From Pithys albifrons albifrons (taxonomy: Eukaryota > Chordata > Aves > Passeriformes > Thamnophilidae): 64,000 bases of DNA. The stretch lies in assembly GCF_047495875.1 (NCBI RefSeq), contig NC_092460.1:36354554-36418553 (forward strand), in the 5' to 3' direction. The position numbers were made by a program, and so were the translations under genes. The notes below the pieces were generated by a model. The model made no database searches and was not told the DNA's origin. It saw only the letters and a list, made by a program, of their open reading frames with translations. The first letter of the stretch is position 1. Every line of letters begins with the position of its first letter. Below, in pieces: positions 22,801 to 36,304 of the stretch.

Positions 22801-25331
22801 AACCACAAGAACTAACCAAAACCTCCAGTTGTCCTGAGATTAACAGTAGAAGGAGTGGGATCTAGAAAGCCCAAATATCTGGGGCATAGAAAGTCAAGAA
22901 CACAGAATGTTATTTCTCTTAAGGACTTATTTCCATCTCTTTCACTTGAACATCTTTGTCCTATCCCTAATGCCTACAGCCACTAATAATACCTGCTTGC
23001 TGACCCAGCCATACCCAATACCTTTCAGAGTTCCAGCTATACTTGTCTTTAAAGACAATCCAGTATTTGGATTGTATAAAACAGACCTGCTGCATCACAC
23101 CACTAACATACTCCACTTATTTCAAAGGTGACTTGGCTAGATTCAATGAGGTTATAGCAGTGTGAGCCTGAAATTGGTCCTCTGAATGTAATGAAGTCTT
23201 AAAAGACTAACAGCAATGAAACAAAGAGCAAAAGCTAACCTGAAGTCTGATTTCAAACTTTAGTACAACATTCAGCTACCACTCATCTAAGATCTGCAAC
23301 AACTCAGAAAACTAAAGCCTGTATCACGTTCCCTGTGACGTGAAATGCCTGACATTTATTTCCAAATATGTTTGTAATCAGTAGGTATTTCATAGATAAT
23401 AATTAATAAACCCTACAACAACTAAACCAAAAAGTCCCAAAACCTCAGTTTGGTGAACATTTTTAATTGTGTAAAGACATTATGGAATAGCAAAGAGAAA
23501 TATCATAGGCGTAAACTTGATAATTATGATTTTAAGACTGAAGCTGCACAGCACATTTAATGTGCTTAATCACAGGCTACATTTGTACTTAAAGTGTACA
23601 CACAAAACTGACTACCAAATAAACAAATTGGTTCCTCAGAGATATCCATCAAGGCAACTAAGGCTGTATCTTGCATTTATCTACCCTTACAGTATTGCCA
23701 ATCTCTCTTTTTTTATCATTGTAGGTCTTCTAAAATTTAGACCAATTTTAAGATGACAGTCATGATACATCATAACTATAGTCTGCACTAGAAATTCATA
23801 CACGTTGATTCATGTTTCAGTTGAAAGAACATTTTTTAATCTTAGTCTTACAGAGAAAATTGGTGGGATCTAGGTGCCTTTTCATGTAAGCTGTATGTTA
23901 AACCTTTCCAGATTTTGGCAGATTCACTAACATTTATGAAAGGTATTGATTGGTCAAGTCTAGAATATGCATTTCTGTCTTCTCTGCAGGATTTTGTGAT
24001 GTGATATTTTGATAATTACCTCATGAATAATGTATTGGTTTACTGCGCTAATTCACCAATTATCAAGATTATATTCACTCTTCTAAACTTAGTCTCCAAA
24101 GAATGCTGAAATAAGGGGTGGGTTATATTTACAATACAGACATTTATGTCCATGGCAGTTGGTTGGAATTTCCATAGATTGAGTCAGTGAAACAGACTTT
24201 TTTGTGGTGCAACTGAGTGTCATCATAGATATCAGCATTACTAGGAGTCAAACCAGTGTTCCTGCCTATTGTCCATAGCAGGAAACTTTTGGTACCTGGA
24301 AGACAGAGGTACAAGATCTGCTTTTGAGATGTCTAAAGTTAAATGAAATAATGTGTGCAAGTTGGCCTCCTGTGGAAGGTAGGATAAAATCTGTTACCAA
24401 TCTCGCATATGCCAAACCGGTCAGGTATCAACAAGTTCTATGAATATGCCCCTTGCAAATCTGCTGAGTTTTACACAGTAAAATAAAGTGAGTAGCTGAT
24501 AAAAGTCAAAGAATAAGTTCTCTGTCTCTGGCTTGGTCACTTCACAAGTGCTATGTGACTTCAGGAAAGACACTCCGTGCTTCTGCTTCATTTTCCACAG
24601 TTTGTTTCTCCATTCCAGAAAGGGGGGTCGGTCAGCCCTTTGGAATTTTTTACTTCTCAAGTGAATTATATAGAAGCAAAAAGGCATATTTAGTGCTAAG
24701 GAATAATCTCAAAGTAACAGCCGTACAATCACTGCACTTTGTGCATATGTCTATATCTATGTCATCTATATCCAGATATATATATAGATATATACATATA
24801 TTCTTTCTAACTTTTAGATCCATTTCAAAATCTGTGACATCTCAAGCAAGGCTATGGTTTACTAGCCACCAGACACTCAGACAGATTTTGTAGATGCACT
24901 CTGTTCTTCAGTATGACAGTTGAGGCTAACACTGAATAACACTGACAATATTTGAACTAGTTAGTTACACGTGTAAAGAACCTGAATGTTAACAGAAATA
25001 AATAAAATAGGTTTCTTTGCCTGTAAAATGTTGAGGATTTTTTTTTTGCCTTATTTTCTGGGATATATTCACAGCATGGTGTGTCATTGCTATCAATTCC
25101 ATATTGTATGCAGTGTGGAATTTAGAATGACAGCAGAATTTTTTGCATTGAGAAAATACTAGTTGAAATGTACTGCAGAGTCTATCTGTTTTTCTCATTT
25201 CTAGATCTCTTTAAAAGTGCCTGGAATATATTTTAGCCTTTTCTTCTTCTTAAAGAGAAGGTATGTATTATGTAACTGGTTATTTTTTGGTCAAAAAAAT
25301 GAGGCCGTGATTTTGTACAAAAGTTGAATGT

Positions 25332-25352
25332 GGGGGGTAGGGGTGGGGGGGG
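25332..25352 (+). other. Potential G-quadruplex tract
   Basis: Runs of 6, 4 and 8 Gs are separated by TA and T. The long run can supply two G-tracts, so a four-tract quadruplex with very short loops is possible. Confidence 0.5.
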
Positions 25353-25646
25353 AAAGGAAGGTAAACATTCAACCAATATTAGCTCTGAAGTGCTGGGTAA
25401 TTGAACAAGGCCCTGGGCAAAAACAAAACATAGATGTGCAGTAGTCATAGCACATCTTGTCTTAACTTGTCTTTGTTAGTGTAAGTGAAAAGGTTAATGC
25501 TGTTCAATTCTGTCAGCACAGAATGAGGCACTGTGGCACCTTTGAAATCTAAACTTACCCACAGTACAACTGATGTGATTGCTGAGAGAAATCATATTAT
25601 TTACAAGGTAAATAATATAAATGTCAATTAACCATGTGCTGGTTTA

Positions 25647-25654
<8 letters not shown>

Positions 25655-25694
<40 letters not shown>
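25655..25694. repeat. (TA)20 microsatellite
   Basis: An uninterrupted TA dinucleotide run of about 40 bp, preceded by a TATATGTG imperfect start. Confidence 0.95.
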
Positions 25695-25697
<3 letters not shown>

Positions 25698-28059
25698 GGG
25701 GCACAAAAAAGCCCAGCAGATTGCTTTTAGTATGCTTATCACAGGGTAAAGCTTTGCTGCTGTCTACCAGCAACATATGGTAAGGTCTCAGACACCTACT
25801 AGCCATAAGGGCTTAATCCTACTAGCCAAGACAGATATCAGGGATGGATCCCTGCAAGAGCTGTTGAATAGCATGCATAGTAGTTCTAAGGAATAAAGCA
25901 GAATAATTGATGATGACTTAAATTCAATGCCAATTAAAAATGTCAGAGGCTGCTTCTTGACTGCCTTGCACTTTGTGTAATCAGTTAAATTCAGAGCAAA
26001 TTTTGTGCAAGACAGCTGCCAAATCATCCATGTTTGGCACAGACCTGGCAAAGGCATACATGGTGACACAGGTATAAGTCAGGGAAGAAGCAGATCTTCG
26101 GTTTTTTGGCCACATCTTCATCAAAAAAATGCCATCCAGCTCACCTTAAATTAGCTCAACCATAAATCAGAAATCTCAGAATAAAAGTGAAATAAATATT
26201 AGTCTTGACTATCTGCTCTTTCCTTATGAACCTAATGCTTTTGACCATTTTACCCTTTATTGGCAACTTAGTAACTCTTCACAACACAGATGCACTAATC
26301 TCAGGAAAACCACAGCAAACTGGATGCAATCTCTCCTGTGCATACCTTGCCTAGCTAAAGGGCCAGGTATGGCCAACTGGGTGCTCCCAGCATATGGAAC
26401 CATTACAGTGCTGCTGATTTAAACTACTGCACTTGAACATTAGTATTCCTTGTTACCAAGTTCAGACTCCAGCCATTGAGCTCTATGCATCGACAATTTC
26501 TTAGATCTTCCATTAACTTCTCTGTATTTGATCCCAGCAAGCAGTTCTTATGTGGCAAATGTAAATAACAGGTGAATATGAAAATATACCCCATTTTCAC
26601 TACTTCCAACTCCAGAGCTGGAACTATGGCCACAGCCACAGGCCTACCTAGCTTGCATAGGATGATTATGACACTGAATCTGCATAATGCTTCTGGCTTC
26701 ATTCCCAAAACTACCCTCTGTGCTAGCTCATGCAGGGCTGGCAGAGGATTACTCCATGAGGCACAGACAATACAGAAGGCCCCTGCTCTTCTGCTCCTAT
26801 GGTGATGCCTCTCTTAACACATCATGAGGTCATGCAGTCTCCAGACCAAAGTCTACTACCACCATCTATGACTAAAAAAACTCATAGTCATGTCAGCCCC
26901 CAGTCTGAATGTGATTTCAGAGGATTTCAGTTTTCAATGTCTAAAAATATGAATATGTCAAGAAGAAGACCCAAAGCTACAGGTATCTTTTCTAAATTGC
27001 TAAGGATTAAAAGAGATTAACCATTTTGTCATATACCATCATTAAATCTATTCTACTACCATCACCTCCCCAAATACGATTCACTATTTCAAGATCACTT
27101 ATTTTGAGATGACCAGCTTTAGAAAGCTGTGTCAGCTTTCCAGAAATGGTTTCAAGTAGAGGAATCCTTAAATTTATTCAGACCAAAGGTGTCTGGATTT
27201 GAGCACTTAAAACAGTGAATCCAAACAGCCCCTACCTCAACTACATGCCAAAAACCTTCAGAAAGTGAATACTTTCCATAATATATCTTTTAATTCTTCC
27301 TTTGATCACATTTCAAAGCCTTTTATTAGTAGTAAAACTTTGAGTCACACTGACTTTATTTTGTTTCTTAGCAAGCAAAAGATGGATCAAGTTTCCTCCA
27401 CAGCAATGGTTCAACCTCCTTTATTTTGATGTTTTCTGTTTACCTTTCCCAGAGTAGATCTTTGGTATAGTTGGAACATATCCTTATAGATCTAGCTAAA
27501 TTGCTCTTGGGACTATTATACATCACCATACTCCAGGAAAGAAAGTGATCTAGTCCACTAAGGAAGGACAAGCCATATTCATAACAATCGTGAGCCAAAT
27601 TCTTGTCTTCATTTGTATGAGTAGGCAGATAAAACAGTGTGACTAATATTCATGACCACAGGTGTTCATAGATAGAAACAGACGCAGCCTATTTTTGTGT
27701 CCAAGTCTATCATTTGTACATATGAGGAAAAGAGAGGAAATAGATTATCACATAACCACAGAAAAGAATTGGTATTTGTGTTCAATGACAAAGCTAAAAA
27801 TTGAAGTAAACTGAAGCTTCTGAGAACAGAAACATGTTAGAACCACCTTTCACTCAAAGAGGAGATCTGTCCTCCTGTTTGCTATTGATGCCTTTCTAAA
27901 AAAACTTTAATTTCTCTTGCTATTTAATACATATCAGAGCACTTGACAACACTCACATTCTGTATTAATCAAAGCTTTGGTAGCTTCAGCAGCCTGAACG
28001 GGAATATAATCCTTAAGATTCAGTCCCCCCTCAAAAGGAAAAAAAAAATGGTGGTAGTT
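25695..28059. other. Intergenic DNA, nothing firm apart from one MIR-like relic
   Basis: No gene is supported. Frames up to 94 codons lack domains. A weak MIR-like relic is listed separately. Confidence 0.5.
27705..27800 (-). mobile_element. Possible MIR relic, antisense
   Basis: CATTTGTACATATGAGGAAA followed by GGAAATAGATTATCACATAACCAC resembles the antisense MIR words CATTTTACAGATGAGGAAAC and GGTTAAGTGACTTGCCCAAGGTCACAC, but with many differences. Confidence 0.35.
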
Positions 28060-28480
28060 TGCCTGACAACAGGGTAAACAGATTATTGTGTTATTGCTGG
28101 CTGATTGCCGGAGTTATTTTGGAGCTCCATAATTCGTTTAAAGAGATTTTTGACATTTATGAAATGACTTCTATAATCAACTGACAGTGCAATATCCTAT
28201 AATTGTTCAATTAAAAATGACTACTAGTGCATTCATTTATTAGTAGAATCAGATAATTGTCTTGCCACTAAAGAGTACTTCACACTTTGCGCATCAAATG
28301 AAAATGTTTGAGTATAAATCTGTGGCACAGCAGCTAAAGTCCTGGAGATTTTTCAAGTGAAGGTGTAATTATTACAGGCCTCTGAAGTAAATATGGTTTC
28401 ATGTGATAATCTTTAAATGGATTACCTGTGTCTTACAAGACACACTTCTGCATAAACTGTCACATCTGGTGAGATGGACA
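28060..28480. promoter_or_regulatory. Candidate conserved non-coding element
   Basis: This stretch has no frame of note, little low complexity and many homeodomain/POU-like words (CATAATTC, ATAATTGTTCAATTAAAAA, AGATAATTGTC, GTGTAATTATTAC). Its texture is like vertebrate ultraconserved developmental enhancers. Conservation was not tested. Confidence 0.35.
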
Positions 28481-29369
28481 TAAACAGGTTTTCAGTAGCA
28501 GGTGAGACTCCTGTGATTTGAAAGAGGGTCAGCTTAAAAACTGGCAATCTAAATCACAGAGCTGATCTTCCTTCCCTCCACCCCTCCTGTTCCTGGGAGG
28601 GCACTGTTCTGCTGGAGGAAAGCAGCAGCAAGGGAGGGTGCACAGGTAAAACAGTTTTGCATGGGAAATTGGACTGGAATATGAACCCATAAACTACATA
28701 TTCCCAATCACAAATGCACACCCATACCCTGTGGTCCTGGGAGGTATTCAACATCTTCATGAAATATCTGGTGATTTTTAGATATATTTGAAGTCCACTT
28801 GAGATCACTGAGCACGTTGAAACAATTTCAGAATACTTTCTCTTTAAAATTGAACATTTTAACTTGCATTATCCAAACCATCTGCTAAGCAAAATCACAG
28901 ATCAATTTTTCATTAAATAATAAAAATCCTTTGTACATCAAGTAGGTAGAGATCATATGGAAAATTGTGTAAGCAAATCTCTGAAAGCAAGCAATAGCAG
29001 CAACCCCTTCACAAATATAATGATTTTTTTTAATTATCTCTCTGTTTCTAATGACAACCTTACAGAATATTTGGCTAAAACTCACAATTTATATTCAGAT
29101 AATAATAATTAAATAAATCCAGTGCATAGTCACCAGATGGAAGATAATACTTAATTTTTGGCTGCTAGAGTGTACTATTTAGTACTGTCATTTCAGAGTC
29201 TCAGCTGAGCTTAAGCCCTGCTCCCCTCTTCCACCCCTCCCCCACCATACACCAGTTTGATAACAGAACATAACGCTTCTTCACCTCCCACTTGAGCTTT
29301 TCTGTATTGCCATTACACCCATGATCTTCAAATGCTTTAATGAACCAATAATTAACGACTTATTTCTTA
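28481..29369. other. Intergenic DNA, nothing recognised
   Basis: No gene or repeat family is supported. Confidence 0.5.
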
Positions 29370-29725
29370 TACTGTGCCTTCGCCAAGTGTTACTTTCTCT
29401 GTGTTATGCAGGGAGAAAGCTGTAAAGTGGGGAATTACTGCCAAATTTTTTGCTAGCAGTCCCAGGATTAGGGGGAGGGTAGCTGGCTCCTGTCTGAGAG
29501 CATCAATGGGGGAGCATCTGGAGAGCACCTCATTTTACAGCACAGCACCAATTAAAACCAATGGGGGGAATGTAGCAGCTTCCAGGGAGTGGAATACAGG
29601 CTTCAGCCCAGCACACCTTCCTCAACAGACCTTTACCAGCAGGCTGGTGCTAGCTGGGCACACCAAAGCCCTGCACTCTAATCGCAAATCCATCCTCCCT
29701 CCTACTTAGGAAAACAAAATAAAAT
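29370..29725. promoter_or_regulatory. Possible conserved non-coding block
   Basis: A GC-richer stretch with few simple repeats. An open frame of 111 codons (29,374-29,709) spans it but has no recognisable domain, no splice context and no similarity I can name. The texture resembles regulatory DNA, but a short unrecognised exon cannot be excluded. Confidence 0.25.
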
Positions 29726-29837
29726 CAATGTGTCCTTATATCAGATCGACTCCCTACAAAGCTTTGCAGATGACCCACCAAGGATACCCTGCTTCATTGA
29801 CAGCATTTTTCTCCTCGTTTTATCCCTCATATGCCTT

Positions 29838-29861
29838 TTTTGTTGTTGTTTGTTGTTGTTT
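29838..29861. repeat. (TTG)n simple repeat
   Basis: TTGTTG units are repeated with one TTTG interruption. Confidence 0.85.
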
Positions 29862-30099
29862 CAAACCCATTTTTCTGTGTGTTTTATGGATTTTAGAAAG
29901 ACTTTTGATAAAGACAGTCCTGGCAGCTGGATGATAAATATTATTTTCTTAACCTGCCTAGCTTTGTCAGCCACCTGCAACTGCAGCCTGCCACGCGTTG
30001 GAAGCAGCTCATTAACTTTCCCACAGCTTCCCAGGAGTTTTCCTTGTTTTCTTTCACCTTGGGTGTGTGCTGCCTTCTCCGTGAACAGTTAACTACCCA

Positions 30100-31150
30100 A
30101 GCAGGCCGAGCGGGCTTTGGCACCGCAAGCATAGCACGCTTCAGGCAGCTTCCCTGCTAAGGCTCAAAATCTCTCTTAAACACATTAAGCAGCCCATTTT
30201 GGATTGATAGTGCAGTAATTATTCTGCTTCACCCTAAAAACCATCCTGGGGTAATTGGCACAGAGGAAAATTACCCAGAGTCCTCTGCCACCTGGTAGTT
30301 AAGGAACGAATCCAGGGAAAGATAAGTGAAGCAGGGAAAAAATCGGCACTTATTTGATTTTAATCTCACCACTTTGCAAGCATTTAAATTGCCTTAATCA
30401 GGTGGCTGGCTCCCAGCCTAGCTGGTAATCTGTTATCAAATTTGAAACTAGATTTTTTAAAATGTCAGTGTAGGCTGAGAATTGAAGTCTATTAACAGTT
30501 ATGAGCCTCCCTCCTAAACTTCCATAATCTATGTATTAATGATCCCTTTTACAAAGCTGTCAAATATTACTTTATTATAACTATATATTAGTAACGTCAG
30601 TGTAAAAGCAGGATTTAATTATTTATTTTTTAAAGAGGGCGGGGGGGAGGAGATGCCAAACCCATACACATACACAATGCTGACATTCTTAACACTGAAA
30701 CCCGATTTTTCTGAGGCAATAACTTGAGTGTATGGAATAACCTTGATAAATGTAATTGAATTTTTCTCTGATAAGATTAACTAGTGGTAATTGTGAATGG
30801 GGAAGGTCTGACCCACTACAAATGAGATGTATGACGAGCTGAAAATAATCAATTTTTTTCCTTTCTCTTTCTCCCCTTCCTGCCCCCACCACCTCCCTGA
30901 AAGGGGGGAAAAAAGAAAAAAACTGAAATAGTAATTTTTGGCCTGGCAAGATGAAGCATTTGTGTCTGAAATGTTTTTGTATGTACTGATTATCTGCTAT
31001 CTTCTCAGTGTGTCTAATTGTGCTGAGCTCAGTTTAAAATGAGATCAACACATTTAAACCCCAGAAGGCTTAATTAAGGGAGGGACTTAATGCTTTACAA
31101 AAAAGGGGAATTTACGTCTTTTGAGAAATGCAATATAAATTCTACCTGCA
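30100..31150. promoter_or_regulatory. Candidate enhancer cluster / conserved non-coding DNA
   Basis: A kilobase with a high density of developmental binding words: TAATTA at 30,216-30,221, GGTAATTGGC near 30,250, a GATA word AGATAAG at 30,320-30,326, the E-box-containing CCACCTGG near 30,288, and CTTAATTAAGG near 31,070. Coding frames are absent apart from an 86-codon minus-strand frame without domains. The only low-complexity parts are a G-rich run at about 30,640-30,652 and a pyrimidine-rich stretch near 30,860-30,900. I infer regulatory DNA from texture only. Confidence 0.4.
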
Positions 31151-31822
31151 TCTTCCATGACTACAGTACTCCAAAGTCTTGTAGTTTATTAAACTGCTTT
31201 TAAAAACAAACACAAAAGAGACAACCTTAGAACTTATAACTGTTGTTTGTGGTTTAGAACTTGCTTTTTCTTCCACATGTCCAAATCAAGCAAACAAGGA
31301 TGCAAGATAAAAAACAGGCTTGAGAACTCCAGCATTTGAACTCTTCAAATGCACACAGCAGATATCTGCTTTTTGGAGTTGAATGTGCTTCTCTCATTGC
31401 ACAGAAAAACACTCCCTTACCCTGCATTTGTTTCCATTAACCAGACAAACTATTGCAGTGGAAATTAAAAAAAGATGATGGGAAGAATTAATACTTTTTA
31501 GTTATGTGATAAAAGTCAATCAAGTACTCTTTGAAAATAATGCCACAGTTCATTGTTTTTCTTCCTCTCTCATTATCCTGTAACTCTGACCATTGAACTT
31601 TAGTGCTGTAGATCAGGCTAAAACACCACTGACAACTGTGTATTCATATTCTCTTCATTGAATCCTGTGTAGGTTCTGTGAAACACTCTTCAGAAACATA
31701 AAATCTACCAACAATGAAATTAATCACAAAGTACAAAAGAAAAGCAGCTGGCATGCAACTACTGAATAATGCAAAATGTGCAGATTTAAATTACATGTCA
31801 TCGTTAATGTATACAATACATC

Positions 31823-31829
<7 letters not shown>
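31151..31829. other. Intergenic DNA, nothing recognised
   Basis: No gene or repeat could be supported. Confidence 0.5.

Positions 31830-31861
<32 letters not shown>
31830..31861. repeat. (AC)16 microsatellite
   Basis: An uninterrupted 32-bp AC run. It is long enough to be polymorphic in most vertebrate populations. Confidence 0.95.
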
Positions 31862-31864
<3 letters not shown>

Positions 31865-34800
31865 TGCTATAATCAGTAAATAATTTTTCACTGTCTACAA
31901 AATAAGTATTTTAATTCAAAAACAGTATATAGTGAAATTACATCAAAATTAAATACAAGATGAGTTCATCATGATTAATATTACTGCAGTAAATACTAGA
32001 AGGAATTAAGTTCAATAAGAAGTGGTTGCAATTTAAAAAATAATTTTTAAAAAAGCAGTTTTTAAATGGGATAAAGTTGTAAGTGAAACGAGCAAAAATC
32101 TGTGTCAATGTCTCTGTATATTCTGTCTCTAATTAATCAACAGGATCAAATATAACAAGGAAAGAAAGTTTTTTGCTTCATTTATGTTCTCCTTAGAATA
32201 TGGATTATTTATAAAGAAACTACCTGGAAAACTATAGGAGAAGGTCTAGTAGAGTCACTATTCTCATATAATATTGTGGGTAAATTATAGTCCTGAAGTC
32301 TGGCATTATTTTTCTTTTATAAAACAAACAAACAAACAAAGAAACTAACCAAAACAACAACAAAAAAATATTTAAAGAGAAAACTGGAGTCCTTAACCAC
32401 TTGCCTTGAATTCTGAAGTTTGCTAGCTCTGAGCTGCACAGCCATATATCCTTGAGAGCAAACAAGAATCCAGTGTGCTTTATTTCTCAGCTTTTGACAA
32501 CCTTTATTATTTCGTTTATCTGCTATTCATAGTGAGATGTAAACATCTTACTTCCCAGTGTGATCCTCATATCAACAGTGGGTCAGTTTAAAATATTGGG
32601 AATCAATACGTTATAAAACATCAGCCAGTACTAAAAAGACAGAGCTAGAGCAAATTCATTGAATGTCAAATAAAAAATAAACAAACATGGACCAATAAAA
32701 AAATGTAGCAAGATCATAAATGAAAGAACAATGAATTAGAAATATATTTTTCTAAAACAATGACTTTGACAGGCAAGATGTCCCTACTCAAATACTGAGC
32801 CACTTAGAGCACAGAAGATGACAAATTTCATGTAGGAACAGAGAAAATAAGTAGTTTTAAATGAATGTCTTAATTTAATTTAACAGAAAACTTGCATGGT
32901 AATAGTGCGTATTACTACTGGAGCAGGGATGAGAGCAAATAACATGGATGGAGAAAACCTGGTTCAGATTTAGCTTATTGTTTTAATTTACTGGAGAAGA
33001 TGTTTCAGACTGACAGTAGAGGCGAGGGACAGCGTTCACATCTTCGTCAAGCAAACAGGCTCCACGGACATCTTGCAACACAAGCGTGACGCAAATGAAC
33101 AAGTCCTGATGCTCTTCCCCCTTCACTGGCCTCAGTCTACTCAATGATAAGCCTATAAGCAGAACTGCTCTAAAAATATTTCTTTGACATAAATATTTCC
33201 AACACAAAAAAGTAATATTTTAAAAAACAAATTTGGAGGGAAGTGCTAGTTTAGAGGCTTTTGTTTGTTTTCAAAACTAGAGAAGTCCATTCTGATCCTT
33301 TCAAACCTGAGGTGACTATTTTCAGAGACATAATAATATTTTGTTTAAATATAATAATTATGATTATTGGAGAATTTCACAATATGCCAAACATGTTGAT
33401 ACAACAGTAGATATTCAATGAAATTCCATGAGATAAATATATCTACATGTTGTACCTTGTAGGGCAGCATTTTGCCATGAGCAAAATGAACTGATCATAA
33501 ATTAACCAAATTAAATAATGGACTACAATTTCACATTTTTAAGAACTTATTTCATGAGAAGATTTGATTTTTTTGTTTATCTGACATGTGTAAATTTCTC
33601 ATCAAATTTTCCAACTAACCATACATATGTTTTTCCTCATTTTCAAATAACTGTAAAATTTCAAAATATAGCTAAAAAGTACTGAACAAGAAACAGATAT
33701 TGAAGCTTTAAAACATGAAGGGATTTGCAGAAAGGAGGAAGACAGGTAAGGAAGAGGAAGGGAGAAGGAAGGATGAAAAGGGAAGAAGTAGAATTCAGAG
33801 GTTTGGGTCAGCTCTTTGTCTACCTTAGAGAGTATAAAACATCCTTTCTTGCTACCTTTGCTGCATGTGAGTGCCGTTGTCTCCACAGATCAGCACTGAT
33901 CCAACAATGCATCCTATGAAAGCAGACTGGAGCACATGAAGATGTGAACTCATCTCCCTTATTTCTGCAGCTCCTTGGAATCACTGGTCTTCCGCACCAC
34001 CTCATTCACATTAAACATTTAGTTATGACTATTACAAGGTTTCAGTAATTTTTTTGTTTATTTGGTTTGTGAAATTATTCTCTCTTTCACTTGAAGATAA
34101 CTTTTTCAGTGTCAAATTGAAAGAAGTTTCCTTTTTTAAATGAAAACGTATATCCTTTCTGAAAAGAAACTTTGAATCACAAGAATTAAAATGTCTTCAA
34201 ATTTTCCTATTTCTTCTTCTAAATGTCACATCTGAGTTTGTCAGACTCTATTTAAATTTGTAAATAGATGTGCAGCCTTCATTTCCTTCCCTGTAGTGAC
34301 ATTCATTGCCATTTTGACAAATACGCTATTAACTCTATGTATACTGTTCAACACTCTTAATACCCATCCTGTGATTTCATGTGAACTCAGTTGTTGGGGA
34401 TTTTTCATCAGCCACTGCTCATGCCCTTTCCAAAAACCCTCTTATGCCCTACCTAATAGGCAGAAGGCACCCTGTAGCAAGGGCAGGAGGAGGGGCTGAC
34501 TCTTAAGCTGCAAATATAGAGGTCCAATGGAGACAGACTGGCAATGACTACAAAAACTGCAAATCATCCTTTGCTGGGACTGATCTCCTACACCTCCTCT
34601 CTGATTTCTTCTGTTGAAATGGTGAAGAAAACAGCAGCTCATTAATATCCTTACCATAGTACCCTCATTTATTTGGCTACTTTCTTCTTCTATCACTTGC
34701 TGCAACATTCTTCCTCTACACAGAAGCTTTCACAGAGTCCTTGCACTTAGTCCAGCCAGTGCAATTACAGTTACTAAATGTGCAGTCTATACAGAAAAAT

Positions 34801-36304
34801 TCACAGGAGTCAAGGATAAGACTCAAATCTTTTTACACAAGGTTAGGTCTTCAGCCACATTTTCTGTGGTCTCTTGCATGGTTTCAGGGTCACATAGCCC
34901 TTCTGGCCCTGGCCATCACAGCCGTCATCCCTACCTCCAGCCACAAACCAAAGGACCTTTTTTATCCTGTTTGTCTGATTCCCACCTGCTCTGCAGTGCT
35001 GCAGAATGGAGGCGGTACAGTTTGTCAGGGCTTTCATTCATTTTGTGCCACAAAATCAGTTAGGAAACATCTTTTGTTTCCTCAGCTGTAGTAGACCTGT
35101 TCATTCTGGTTTGATTCCTCCTCTCGTCACCTCCAACAGTTTTGGATTTGGTCTCTTTCCAGAGAAGGAATGGGGGGAGTGTTGATGACAGGGAGTCTGT
35201 TTACACCATGTTGAGTCAAACACTGTAATGTGATTACAGTCCTATGTTTTTATAGCATGCCCACTGTGCATAGAAGTCCTCTATCTCATTTATTGCCAGT
35301 TTTAGTATGGCATCTTTTCTACACAGGAGATTTAAATCTGATACCAACTGGCTTCTAATCAAACAAACAAGAAAGAAACTCATATTCTGGTGTTTTTCCT
35401 CATTTAAATACTTTTTTAAGAGATTTTTGAAAATAACAGTAAACACCAGTCTGGTAAACAGGAAGTTTTTGAAATTTCAATGCCAGAGAGATAGATGGTC
35501 CTTGCTAGTCACTGAGCAGTCAGTCACCCTGTCTGAGGTGTCAGATCCTTCTTTGGTTTGACCTGGCAAGTCACAGATTGCAAAGCAGCAGCTCCACCAC
35601 CTGAAATAGAAAAAAATCTTACTTGAGACACAGAACCCATAAAAATGAGATCATCTTTCAGTTTTCCTGACACTAGAGGGCAAGCCCATTTTAGGTAACA
35701 CTATATTTGATAAAGACTCTTAAAATATGTTTCCTTAATAGCAAGTAAACTGTGCCAACTCTCAGTCACTTGTGACTCCTCATGGACTCCTCTGGCTTCC
35801 AAGGAAGAACAACTCTGCTCAAGTTGGTGAAACTAAGAGGACTGAAGAGAGCAGTCATCAAACCCTAGATCTTAAGTAGTAACTCTCAGTGCCTATAAGG
35901 AAGGCTCTGATATTAATGATGGATAACAATCAGCTGCAATCATAAGAACATTTTCCTTATCTTTAGTTTTTTATTCCAATACCCTAGTTTTCTAGTACTT
36001 TTTGTAAGGATATTGATTGCCCAGTGGTCAGCAAGAAGGATATAGGATGGAGAGAGAGATGTGCAAAATGCTTGAGGTAATACTTTCCCTCAAATTGGTG
36101 CCTCATTTAACCATTTCTACTCACTAATAAAAAATGAAAGAAAAGCAGTGTCTCTCACTCTCATGTCTCTCGCTGCTTTCCAGGCTCCTCCATGGTGCCT
36201 TCCTCTCTACTGAAAAATCAGACACCACAGCTCATTAAGCCAGACTTTGAAAGGTAATAAAGCTTATAGACTCCTTCACTTCTCTGAGGTTAACATTTCT
36301 TTAA
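31862..36304. other. Intergenic DNA with short simple repeats
   Basis: No gene is supported. A short (AAAC)n tract occurs at 32,322-32,340 and a purine-rich tract at 33,730-33,790. Frames up to 116 codons (34,741-35,091) overlap on both strands and have no domain. Confidence 0.5.
35669..35684 (+). promoter_or_regulatory. CTCF-like core motif
   Basis: ACACTAGAGGGCAA matches the CTCF core CCASYAGRKGGCR at nearly every position; the first C is A. CTCF binds such sites to form chromatin boundaries. One motif by eye is weak evidence, since chance matches occur. Confidence 0.3.

Larger units (their letters stand above)
21854..25654. other. Intergenic DNA with simple-sequence tracts
   Basis: No gene is supported. 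Visible tracts are an A-rich (CAAAAA)n-like stretch at 22,744-22,800, a TA-rich palindromic stretch at 24,765-24,800 and a G-rich run at 25,332-25,352. Open frames up to 112 codons (24,555-24,893) lack domains. Confidence 0.5.
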
